Shown: positions 27,242 to 34,887 of the stretch, in pieces | Numbering within the stretch: the first letter of the stretch is position 1 | How the letters are laid out: each line of letters opens with the position of its first letter | NCBI RefSeq assembly: GCF_047730065.1 | Contig: NZ_CP159829.1 | Location: 1,364,001 to 1,428,000, forward strand | Direction of reading: 5' to 3' | DNA length: 64,000 nt | Origin: Njordibacter sp028825405 | Lineage (GTDB): Bacteria; Pseudomonadota; Gammaproteobacteria; Pseudomonadales; Balneatricaceae | The notes under the pieces: generated by a model | Told to the model about the DNA's origin: nothing | What the model saw: only the letters and a program-made list of their open reading frames with translations | Databases searched by the model: none | Position numbers and translations under genes: made by a program

Positions 27242-29128
27242 CTATTTTTTAATTTTGGTGACGTTCACAAAGAGGCTTAACTTCTGGCCTGGTTGCAGGT
27301 ACTTTTTCAGACGTCTATTCCATTTTCTAATGTCTTTCACCGTCACACTAAAACGCTGGGCAATGGTTGATAGGTTATCTCCAGAACGCACCTTATAGGT
27401 TAGTTTCTTAACGACTTTGCGACCTGGTCTGGTTAGTTTGGTCGTGGTGCTGCGTGGCCAAATGCTTAACTTGTCACCAATTTGCAGCACTGACCGGGTT
27501 CCCAATTTATTCCAACTAGCAATTTGTTTGATGCTAATTTTGTACTTTTTAGCGATCTTCCATAGGCTATCACCACTTTTTACCTTGTATTCGATACGTT
27601 GGCTAGCCTGATTTTGCGTAATCTGTTTTTGTCGGTTAATCACCCGCTGAGCAGCACTTAAGCTGTAAGCAGCAGCGTCTTTACTGGCAATAGGAATCAT
27701 CAGGGTTTTACCCATCCTAATCATACTACCGTTAATATTATTAATGGTGCGTATTAAATCTACACTGACTTTAAAGCGCTGAGCAATCTTGCCTAGACTG
27801 TCTCCTGAGACTATTTTATATCGGTTCCAAGTCACTCGCTTACTCGAGGGAAGTTCTAATAAGCCAGCTTTAAAGCGTTCAATATGAGCAATAGGGATGA
27901 GAAGTTTGTGCGGGCCTTTTGGGTCGGTTGCCCATTGATTGTAGGCCGGATTTAAGCGGTACATTTCGTCCGTAGTAATATTCGCCATTTCGGCAGCTTG
28001 AGCCAAATCAATTTGTGACCCGACATCGACGGCTTCAAAGTAGGCTTCATCGTCGATGCTATAAAGTGTTTTAGTGCCAGCATTCTCTGCAACTACTCGG
28101 GCTACAGCCAATAACTTAGGCACATAATTCATCGTTTCTCTAGGCAGCTTCAATGACCAAAAATCTGTTGGTTTACCCGCTTTTTTGTTCCGTTTTATGG
28201 CTTTTCTGACGGTGCCTTGACCGCCGTTATAAGATGCAATTGCGAGTAACCAATCGCCATCAAACATTTTGTGTAATTGTAATAGATATTTGTGGGCCGC
28301 ATTTGTAGAAGCGACAATATCTCTGCGTCCATCAATCCACCAATTTTGTTTGAGGCCAAAACCCCGTCCTGTTGCTGGAATAAATTGCCAAGCTCCAGAT
28401 GCGCGCCCAGAAGAATAGGCAAAGGGATCAAACCCACTTTCAATAATAGGGATGAGGGCGATTTCAGCAGGCATAGACTTATCTAAGGCTGCATGCAACA
28501 TAAAGTGATAATACCGACTCGCTCTAGTGGTCACACGGTGCATGAGTTCTGGATGTTTGTTATAGAAGTTGTACTGTTGACCAATGCGTTTGTTGTCTAC
28601 AAATTCTAAGCCATAATTTGCCACAGTAAGCTGCCACAGATCAAAAACTGGGGGAGCTTCAGGCGTCGGGATTACGTTTACCTTTGGAAGTGGATCGCTT
28701 TTAGGTTTTCTCTGTGCCTCTGCAAGAAGTTTAGCAGCTGCATCAGTGCTTGCCTCAGAGTCAAGTTCAGACCAATTTAGGTAATTATCTTTGCTGATAC
28801 TTTGGGCGATAGCTTGAGCAGACTGATAAGATTCTTCGCCTGTTGGGGGAGCCATGTCACTGGTTGCTGTATTAGCTGGTAGTGGGTCAACGACCAATTT
28901 GATCGCCATATCTTCTACCATAGCTGTCTCAGAATCATTATTCGTGTGATCAACTTCAGGTGTTGCGGTGGCTATTGATGTTTCTGTGGCTTGCACCTTA
29001 GCGACAGTACTTTTTAGCTGTGCCGTTTGACAAGCGCTAAGGCTAAATAATGCGAGCATTAATAAAATGGCATTAAGTGGAATTCGAGAGAATGATTGAA
29101 GAAAAAGGGTTTTCAAAGCAAAGGTCAC
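27242..29128 (-). CDS. mltD: MltD-like membrane-bound lytic transglycosylase with three LysM domains
   Basis: Lipoprotein that cleaves peptidoglycan glycan strands. The signal peptide ends in a lipobox, LSACQ with Cys33. A long Thr/Ala/Glu-rich linker follows, then an SLT domain with catalytic Glu230 in IIESGFDPFAYS and GAWQFIPATGR. Three LysM repeats follow (each opening YK.V.SGD.L..IA), the last at the C-terminus. At 628 residues it is longer than E. coli MltD (452, two LysM) because of the linker and the extra LysM. It lies next to gloB, as in E. coli. Confidence 0.93.
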   Translation of the reverse strand: MTFALKTLFLQSFSRIPLNAILLMLALFSLSACQTAQLKSTVAKVQATETSIATATPEVDHTNNDSETAMVEDMAIKLVVDPLPANTATSDMAPPTGEESYQSAQAIAQSISKDNYLNWSELDSEASTDAAAKLLAEAQRKPKSDPLPKVNVIPTPEAPPVFDLWQLTVANYGLEFVDNKRIGQQYNFYNKHPELMHRVTTRASRYYHFMLHAALDKSMPAEIALIPIIESGFDPFAYSSGRASGAWQFIPATGRGFGLKQNWWIDGRRDIVASTNAAHKYLLQLHKMFDGDWLLAIASYNGGQGTVRKAIKRNKKAGKPTDFWSLKLPRETMNYVPKLLAVARVVAENAGTKTLYSIDDEAYFEAVDVGSQIDLAQAAEMANITTDEMYRLNPAYNQWATDPKGPHKLLIPIAHIERFKAGLLELPSSKRVTWNRYKIVSGDSLGKIAQRFKVSVDLIRTINNINGSMIRMGKTLMIPIASKDAAAYSLSAAQRVINRQKQITQNQASQRIEYKVKSGDSLWKIAKKYKISIKQIASWNKLGTRSVLQIGDKLSIWPRSTTTKLTRPGRKVVKKLTYKVRSGDNLSTIAQRFSVTVKDIRKWNRRLKKYLQPGQKLSLFVNVTKIKK

Positions 29129-29233
29129 ATTTTTGATGTCGAAAGGCAGTTGATTTTAGCAGGCTAGGTGCCAAGGTCAATATAGAATGCCCAGTCTAGG
29201 GTTAGTTACTTGTCTTTTTAGCACTAATAACTA

Positions 29234-30025
29234 CTAAAAGTTGTTTTTCCACTGTCTTAAAACGGCAAAGACCTCTACGGGGGTTTTTAACGTTTGTTGT
29301 TGATAATCTTCTGCACTGGCAATAACGGCCTTGTCATGAGTGCGTAAAAAAGGGTTAATCGCCGCTTCTTGTGCCAAGCGCGTGGGCAATGTAACTTGGT
29401 TCTCAGATCTAATTTCATGGCACATTGTTTGAGCTAACTTTAGGGCCTCATTGTTGCCATCCACTGCCATGGCAAATTTCAAGTTTGCAACACTGTATTC
29501 ATGGGTTGGATAGGCCATGGTCATGGCAGGTAAAGCCATAATTTTATTGAGTGACTGATGCATTTGCAAAGGAGACCCTTCAAACACTCGTCCACAACCT
29601 GCTAAGAATAAGGTGTCTCCACAAAATAAAAGGCCTTGTTGATCATTATAATAGGCAATGTGGTCTAGGGTATGGCCAGGAATTTCCATAACCCTAAAGT
29701 GAGCATCAAATATGCTGACTGAGTCATTTTCCTTAAGTTTATGAGTAATGCCTGCATAAGGACTGTTAGCAGGCCCGTATACGGGAAGGTCTCCAAAATG
29801 ATCAAGGAGAGCCTTAATGCCACCTGTGTGGTCTGCATGATGGTGCGTAACCAATATAGCAGAGAGTTTTTTTTGTAGCTTTGAAGCCTGCTCAATAACA
29901 ACTTGTGAGTCACCGGGGTCAACCACTACGAACCCGTCTACCTCTGCATTTTCGATACACCAAATGTAGTTATCATTAAATGCGGGTAGGGGTGTGACGA
30001 TCAGATTTGAAGTTAATGCATGCAT
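29234..30025 (-). CDS. gloB: Hydroxyacylglutathione hydrolase (glyoxalase II)
   Basis: Metallo-beta-lactamase-fold enzyme releasing D-lactate and glutathione from S-lactoylglutathione. The metal motif THHHADH is at residues 60-66, GHTLDH and FCGDTLF supply further ligands, and the C-terminal substrate domain has RTHDK. The length of 263 residues is close to E. coli GloB. It diverges from yafS in the gloB-yafS-rnhA-dnaQ order. Confidence 0.94.
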   Translation of the reverse strand: MHALTSNLIVTPLPAFNDNYIWCIENAEVDGFVVVDPGDSQVVIEQASKLQKKLSAILVTHHHADHTGGIKALLDHFGDLPVYGPANSPYAGITHKLKENDSVSIFDAHFRVMEIPGHTLDHIAYYNDQQGLLFCGDTLFLAGCGRVFEGSPLQMHQSLNKIMALPAMTMAYPTHEYSVANLKFAMAVDGNNEALKLAQTMCHEIRSENQVTLPTRLAQEAAINPFLRTHDKAVIASAEDYQQQTLKTPVEVFAVLRQWKNNF

Positions 30026-30121
30026 AGTATGGTCTTTTTTAAACTAAGTATTTATCCCTAAGAGTAGCTGTGCGATGCAAATTACGCAAGCAAGGTGGCA
30101 AGGAATGGCTTATTATGAGGT

Positions 30122-30877
30122 ATGAATAAAAACACCCACTTACAATCGTGTCAATTCGAAGAACAACAATTTGCCACATGGTTAACCAGTAAAAAAGGGG
30201 CCTCATTCATGGCTCAAGAACAGCAGCAGTTAACGTTATTGATGCCCAGAGCTTTTGGCCATTATAGTGTTTATTTAGGACTCAATGCCAAATTAAGTTC
30301 CAATTTAGTAAGCCCCATAAAAAATGCCATGGCCCTTACGTCAAATTTTAATTTGGGGGGTGATGTGGTGATGGATCCACACCAATTGCCCCTAGCTAGC
30401 GAATCTATAGACCTTGTGGTACTTCAGCATGTATTGGATATGAGTGATAACCCACATCAAACCCTTCGCGAAGTTGCTAGGGTAGTTAATGCCGGAGGTC
30501 GAGTTGTAATTACTGGGTTTAATCCCTACAGCGTATGGGGTTTGTGGCGCCAATTAAGGCTAAAACGTGGTCTACCTTGGCGGGCTAATTTTATCGCTCA
30601 CAGCAGACTTAAGGACTGGCTAACACTGCTCAGTTTTGGTGACTTTGAGATTAAGCCTGTATATGATTGTGCACCTGCCAAATGGAAGATGAGTCCTTGG
30701 TTATCTTGCTTCTCCAATCCCTTGGGGGCTGGCTATGTTCTATCTGCAGTAAAACAAGAGACACGGGTGCACATACTTAAAGCTCATTGGCGCAATAGCA
30801 TTGTAAAACGCAGTTTTGGCTTAGCTGGAGCAACCCGCCAACCCAGTCAAAATAAACAACCACTGGAGCACAGTTGA
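30122..30877 (+). CDS. YafS-like SAM-dependent methyltransferase
   Basis: A class I methyltransferase-fold protein of 251 residues. The motif LVVLQHVLDMSDNPHQTLREVARVV followed by GGRVVITGFNPYS is the typical post-I region; motif I is poorly conserved (GGDVVMDPHQLPLASES). Position between gloB and rnhA identifies it as the yafS equivalent. The substrate is unknown. Its TGA stop is immediately followed by the TTG start of rnhA, so the two are translationally linked. Confidence 0.85.
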   Translation: MNKNTHLQSCQFEEQQFATWLTSKKGASFMAQEQQQLTLLMPRAFGHYSVYLGLNAKLSSNLVSPIKNAMALTSNFNLGGDVVMDPHQLPLASESIDLVVLQHVLDMSDNPHQTLREVARVVNAGGRVVITGFNPYSVWGLWRQLRLKRGLPWRANFIAHSRLKDWLTLLSFGDFEIKPVYDCAPAKWKMSPWLSCFSNPLGAGYVLSAVKQETRVHILKAHWRNSIVKRSFGLAGATRQPSQNKQPLEHS

Positions 30878-31321
30878 TTGACTTCAGATCGCATTGAACT
30901 ATTTACAGATGGCGCATGCAAAGGTAATCCAGGTCCTGGCGGTTGGGGTGTGCTGATGCGTTTTAAAGAGCAAGAGAAACGCTTGTATGGTGGCGAGCCA
31001 GTAACGACGAATAACCGTATGGAGCTGATGGCTGCCATTAAAGGACTCGAGGCTTTGACACGGCCATGCAAGGTTGATCTGACGACTGACTCCCAATATG
31101 TGCGCAAAGGTATTACGGAATGGATTGTTAATTGGCGTAAGAATAATTGGCGTACCGCCGCCAAAAAACCTGTTAAAAATGCTGATCTTTGGCAACTCCT
31201 AGATCAGACAGTGCAGGGCCATGAGGTTGAGTGGCATTGGGTCAAGGGGCATAGTGGGCATATTGAAAATGAAATTGCAGATGACCTAGCTAACCTAGGT
31301 GCTGCCGAACACACTAGATAA
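30878..31321 (+). CDS. rnhA: Ribonuclease HI
   Basis: Degrades RNA in RNA-DNA hybrids. Catalytic Asp11 (FTDGACKGNPGPGG), Glu49 (NNRMELMAAI), Asp71 (TTDSQYV) and the WVKGHSGH histidine loop are all present. The length of 147 residues is standard. The only possible start is a TTG directly after the yafS stop. dnaQ follows after 18 bases; in E. coli rnhA and dnaQ are divergent, here they run in the same direction. Confidence 0.95.
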   Translation: MTSDRIELFTDGACKGNPGPGGWGVLMRFKEQEKRLYGGEPVTTNNRMELMAAIKGLEALTRPCKVDLTTDSQYVRKGITEWIVNWRKNNWRTAAKKPVKNADLWQLLDQTVQGHEVEWHWVKGHSGHIENEIADDLANLGAAEHTR

Positions 31322-31339
31322 ATCATACAGGAATAAATT

Positions 31340-32056
31340 TTGCGCTTAATAGTCTTAGATACGGAAACAACTGGTTTAGAATCCAAACAAGGTGATCGCT
31401 TAATAGAGGTGGGTGCCTTAGAAATGGTTAACAGGCGTCTTACTGGTGAGAGCTTTCATGAATACGTTAATCCTGAACGAGATATACCTATGGAAGCCCA
31501 GGCAGTGCACGGCATTACTGAGGAGTTTGTGCAAGATAAACCCTTATTTTCAGCCGTTGCTGATGCCTTTATTGAGTTCATTAGAGACGCTGAATTAATT
31601 ATTCATAATGCGCCTTTTGACCTTGGGTTTTTAGATAATGAATTAGCTTTGGTGGCCAAAAAGACTGGGCGTAGTTATCCAAAAATTGCAGACATTTGTA
31701 AAATTACAGATTCCTTAAAACTTGCCAGACAAAAACACCCAGGACAAAAGAATAACTTAGACGCTCTTTGCCGCAGGTATGGGATTAATAATGCCCATCG
31801 ACAGGTGCATGGCGCCTTGTTAGATTCTGAGATATTAGCGGATGTTTACCTGAGCATGACTGGAGGTCAAACAGACTTAATGTTGGGGTCAGAAACATCC
31901 CCTAATCGGTCAGAAACTGCGTTAGATCGGCGAAGAATAACAGACCTCCAAGCCTATGAGCTTAAGGTGGTCTTGGCGACAGATGAAGAACTGGCGGCGC
32001 ACCAAGTAAAGCTTGAAGCAGTGGCTCAAGCGTCTGGTCACGAATGTTTTTGGTAA
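31340..32056 (+). CDS. dnaQ: DNA polymerase III epsilon subunit (proofreading exonuclease)
   Basis: 3'-5' exonuclease of the DEDDh type. Exo I is LDTETTGLE, Exo II is HNAPFDLGFLDNEL, and Exo III is HGALLDSEILADVYLSM, where His and Asp are the catalytic pair. The C-terminal part that binds the alpha subunit follows. It starts at TTG, with AGGA seven bases before; no ATG is available before Exo I. The length of 238 residues is normal. Confidence 0.95.
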   Translation: MRLIVLDTETTGLESKQGDRLIEVGALEMVNRRLTGESFHEYVNPERDIPMEAQAVHGITEEFVQDKPLFSAVADAFIEFIRDAELIIHNAPFDLGFLDNELALVAKKTGRSYPKIADICKITDSLKLARQKHPGQKNNLDALCRRYGINNAHRQVHGALLDSEILADVYLSMTGGQTDLMLGSETSPNRSETALDRRRITDLQAYELKVVLATDEELAAHQVKLEAVAQASGHECFW

Positions 32057-32142
32057 TGATGGTAGGTTAATTCTTGCCTTAGACTTCAATTGTATAGGTT
32101 AGGATTAGGGTTGAGGAGGGGCCGTCTTTTTGTCTATCGATG

Positions 32143-32278
32143 ACTCAGGTTAGATGGCTACTTAGGTTAGATAACTACTTAGGTTAGATAACTACTTAGG
32201 TTAGATAACTACTTAGGTTAGATAACTACTTAGGTTAGATAACTACTTAGGTTAGATAATTACTTAGATTCAATAGCG
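32143..32278. repeat. 17-nt tandem repeat (eight units, five perfect)
   Basis: The unit ACTTAGGTTAGATAACT is repeated head to tail. Five copies are identical (32160-32244), the sixth has one change, and a degraded copy lies at each end (32143-32159, 32262-32278). The array fills much of the 321-base gap between converging dnaQ and the SCP2 gene. I see no gene or terminator in the rest of that gap, only a TTAGGATTAGGG stretch near 32100. Confidence 0.95.
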
Positions 32279-32377
32279 ACTCAGGATTATTAGATTTTAC
32301 GCTGGGGTTTCTAAAAAGGACGACTAACTCTCCTACACGCATTAAGAGACTGCGATAAAGGCTTTGAATTTAAGTGT

Positions 32378-32695
32378 TTACTCGCCCATTTCGAATAATT
32401 GGCTTAATCGTGCACCCAGCATGACGTCGCCTTCAGCTTGTAAACGTCCTCCCATAAAAGCAGCCATGCCGTCGAGCTCTCCAGCAACGATTTCTGAGAG
32501 TGTTTCCGCATCCATGGACATAGTGATTGCGGGATCATCATGCTTACCCATCATCGCCTTGCAGCTGCTATCTTCAATGGAAATATAGAAATCGTCATCG
32601 TCAGCAATACAAAATTGAAAAGTGGCATTCAATCCGTCTGCTTCTTCGGGTACAAAAGCGGATTGCATTTTCTGCTTAATTTGGTCAACTGTCAT
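32378..32695 (-). CDS. SCP2 sterol-binding domain protein
   Basis: A single SCP2-like lipid-binding domain of 105 residues. Typical features are the acidic FCIADDDDFYISIED strand region, DPAITMSMDAETLSEI, and GRLQAEGDVMLGARLSQLF near the C-terminus. It is soluble and probably binds fatty acyl or related lipids. It diverges from sohB, and a PsrA-like palindrome lies in the shared upstream region, consistent with a lipid-responsive role. Confidence 0.87.
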   Translation of the reverse strand: MTVDQIKQKMQSAFVPEEADGLNATFQFCIADDDDFYISIEDSSCKAMMGKHDDPAITMSMDAETLSEIVAGELDGMAAFMGGRLQAEGDVMLGARLSQLFEMGE

Positions 32696-32753
32696 AATAT
32701 TGCTCTTGTTTGTGATTTCAATACAATGATTTTATGTGTTTTTAAAAAATAAA

Positions 32754-32769
32754 TCAAACGATCGTTTGA
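32754..32769. promoter_or_regulatory. Palindromic operator resembling a PsrA/TetR-type site
   Basis: TCAAACGATCGTTTGA is a perfect 16-bp palindrome. The core CAAAC-N4-GTTTG fits the pattern described for the fatty-acid-sensing TetR regulator PsrA of Pseudomonas. It lies 59 bases upstream of the SCP2 start and 102 bases upstream of sohB. A regulator binding here could control either gene; no PsrA gene is recognisable nearby. Confidence 0.6.
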
Positions 32770-32870
32770 ATTATCTATTTGGTGAAGGTTTAGCTGTGGT
32801 TTCAGAGCTGACTAGACTAGAATACAGCCCTATTGCTTGGTGAAACCAAGAACTGCAACTGGAGACTAAT

Positions 32871-33980
32871 GTGTTAGATTTTTTGTACGATTATGGACTG
32901 TTTTTAGCTAAGGTGATTACCTTCTGTGTTGCAGCCATTGTGGTGATTGGCATTTTAGTGATGGCAGGTCAAAACCGTCGACAACATAGCAAGGCAGGGC
33001 ATATTGAGGTTCGTAATCTTAACGAAGAGTTCGAAGACATGACCGATACATTAGATCACGCCATGATGGATAAATTTCAATTTAAACAGCTGCGTAAAGC
33101 TCAAGAAAAAGCAGATAAGATTCAGACCAAGCAAGATAAAGCGGAGGCTAAAAAACAAGCCAAGCAAGCAAAAGCTGAAGGTATTGACGCTGCCAGTGAA
33201 GAAAATTTAGTAGCCAATGTGAAGAAGCGCACCTTTGTCATTGACTTTGACGGTGATATTAAGGCGAGTGCTGTCGAGTTTTTACGACATGAAATTAGTG
33301 CCATTATTTCTGTTGCCAAAATCACTGACGAAATCATTCTGCGCCTTGATTCTAGTGGTGGCATGGTGCATACCTATGGTTTGGCTGCATCACAGTTAGG
33401 GCGAATTAATAGTGCAAAAATTCCACTTACGATCTGTGTAGACCAAGTTGCTGCCAGTGGTGGATACATGATGGCGTGCATGGCCAACCACATTACGGCT
33501 GCTCCTTTCGCTCTTGTTGGGTCTATCGGTGTAGTTGCAGAAGTACCTAACGTTCACAGGCTGCTAAAGAAACACTCCATAGACGTTGAGGTGCTAACGG
33601 CTGGTGAACATAAACGCAGTCTCACTGTCATTGGTGAGAATACCCGTAAAGGGCGTGATAAATTTGTTGAAGACTTACAGCAAACCCATGGTTTATTTAA
33701 AAGCTGGGTCAAACTTCAGCGTCCCCAGTTAGACATGGATCAAGTGGCTAATGGCGACGTATGGTATGGACAGCAGGCAATTGAACTAGGCCTAGTTGAC
33801 GCTGTGGGTACTTCAGATGAAGTTTTACAAGAAGCGGTAAAGCAAAGTGACGTTTTGCTGATCGAATATGTGGCCAAAAAGACCATAGGTGAAAGATTCG
33901 GTATTGCAGCAGCTACTGGTATAGGCTTATTTGGTGATCGAGTGTGGTCGAAAATACGACGTCAATCTATCACCCATTAA
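32871..33980 (+). CDS. sohB: SohB-like inner-membrane serine protease
   Basis: Family S49 protease of 369 residues, close in size to E. coli SohB (349). One membrane segment lies at residues 11-32, then a Lys/Ala-rich charged coil (about 70-105), then the protease domain with catalytic Ser196 (AASGGYMMA) and Lys248 (AGEHKRSL). The GTG start has GGAG at good spacing; an overlapping ATG two bases before is closed by a stop. It is distinct from SppA near 0.2 kb. Confidence 0.92.
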   Translation: MLDFLYDYGLFLAKVITFCVAAIVVIGILVMAGQNRRQHSKAGHIEVRNLNEEFEDMTDTLDHAMMDKFQFKQLRKAQEKADKIQTKQDKAEAKKQAKQAKAEGIDAASEENLVANVKKRTFVIDFDGDIKASAVEFLRHEISAIISVAKITDEIILRLDSSGGMVHTYGLAASQLGRINSAKIPLTICVDQVAASGGYMMACMANHITAAPFALVGSIGVVAEVPNVHRLLKKHSIDVEVLTAGEHKRSLTVIGENTRKGRDKFVEDLQQTHGLFKSWVKLQRPQLDMDQVANGDVWYGQQAIELGLVDAVGTSDEVLQEAVKQSDVLLIEYVAKKTIGERFGIAAATGIGLFGDRVWSKIRRQSITH

Positions 33981-34000
33981 ACGAGTTTAGGAGTGGTCTA

Positions 34001-34783
34001 ATGCAATCCTTTTCAAGCCTTTGTAAGCCATTGTCACCTGCATTTTTGCACCCCAATAATATGCCTGTGCGCATTGGCCTTGTGGTGCTTGCAACAGACA
34101 TGGTGGTTGAAGTGGAATGGCGAGAGATTTTTGCTGGGTTACCCATAGAAATTTTGGTGGCTAGGATCGCCTGTGCAGCGGAAGTTACCCCCAAGGCTTT
34201 ATTAACTATGGCTCATGAGATCGGCCATTGTGCCAGCCTAATATTGCCAGATGTAGAGCTGGATGCCATTGCCTATGGCTGCACTTCTGGTAGTTTAGTG
34301 ATTGGTGAAGAAAAGGTACAGCAACTTTTGCAACAGGGTAATTCTGAGCAAATTACAAGTAATCCGTTTAGTGCCATTAAAGCAGCCCTTGCATTTATTA
34401 AGGCTAAAAACATAGTAGTTCTATCGCCTTATTTAGCCTCTGTTAATGAGCCATTCTATAACGCCTTAGATTCAGTAGGTTACAACATTATGGCGTGGGG
34501 TAGCCTAGATTTAACCTTAGATAAAGACATTGGATCAATGAATCCTGAGCATCTGCCAAAGCTAATAGAAGAGTTATTGGCGGGCGTGGATGCAGTTCCT
34601 GATGCTGTGTTTATTTCATGTACCAACTTTAAAGCCGTCGCTAAACTCGCTGAACTTGAACAACGTTATGGGTGTTATTTTATATCTAGTAACCAAGTTA
34701 TGGCTTGGCACTTGTTGCATCAGTTAAATATTAGCCTGCCTAACATTAAGGCTGGGCGTTTATTTGAAACCCCATCAATCTAA
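34001..34783 (+). CDS. Asp/Glu racemase superfamily enzyme (maleate isomerase / arylmalonate decarboxylase-like)
   Basis: A 260-residue protein with the two cysteine motifs of this superfamily: AYGCTSGSLVIG near residue 90 and VFISCTNFKAV near 207. Members include maleate cis-trans isomerase, arylmalonate decarboxylase and EutA-type ectoine-utilisation proteins. Two retained Cys argues for an isomerase or racemase; the substrate cannot be named. The ATG follows AGGAG at seven bases, 20 bases after sohB. The neighbourhood gives no pathway clue. Confidence 0.75.
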   Translation: MQSFSSLCKPLSPAFLHPNNMPVRIGLVVLATDMVVEVEWREIFAGLPIEILVARIACAAEVTPKALLTMAHEIGHCASLILPDVELDAIAYGCTSGSLVIGEEKVQQLLQQGNSEQITSNPFSAIKAALAFIKAKNIVVLSPYLASVNEPFYNALDSVGYNIMAWGSLDLTLDKDIGSMNPEHLPKLIEELLAGVDAVPDAVFISCTNFKAVAKLAELEQRYGCYFISSNQVMAWHLLHQLNISLPNIKAGRLFETPSI

Positions 34784-34887
34784 CTGCCACTTTATCTGCT
34801 CATACAATTTTGGTTTTTTTAAAGACGTCTATGATCAATTCTGATGTACAATCATTATTATTTATAGTCACCGAGGACTGAAAGAAT

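Noticed and set aside
32143..32278. CRISPR array
   Set aside because: Units are contiguous, 17 bases long, with no spacers and no cas genes.
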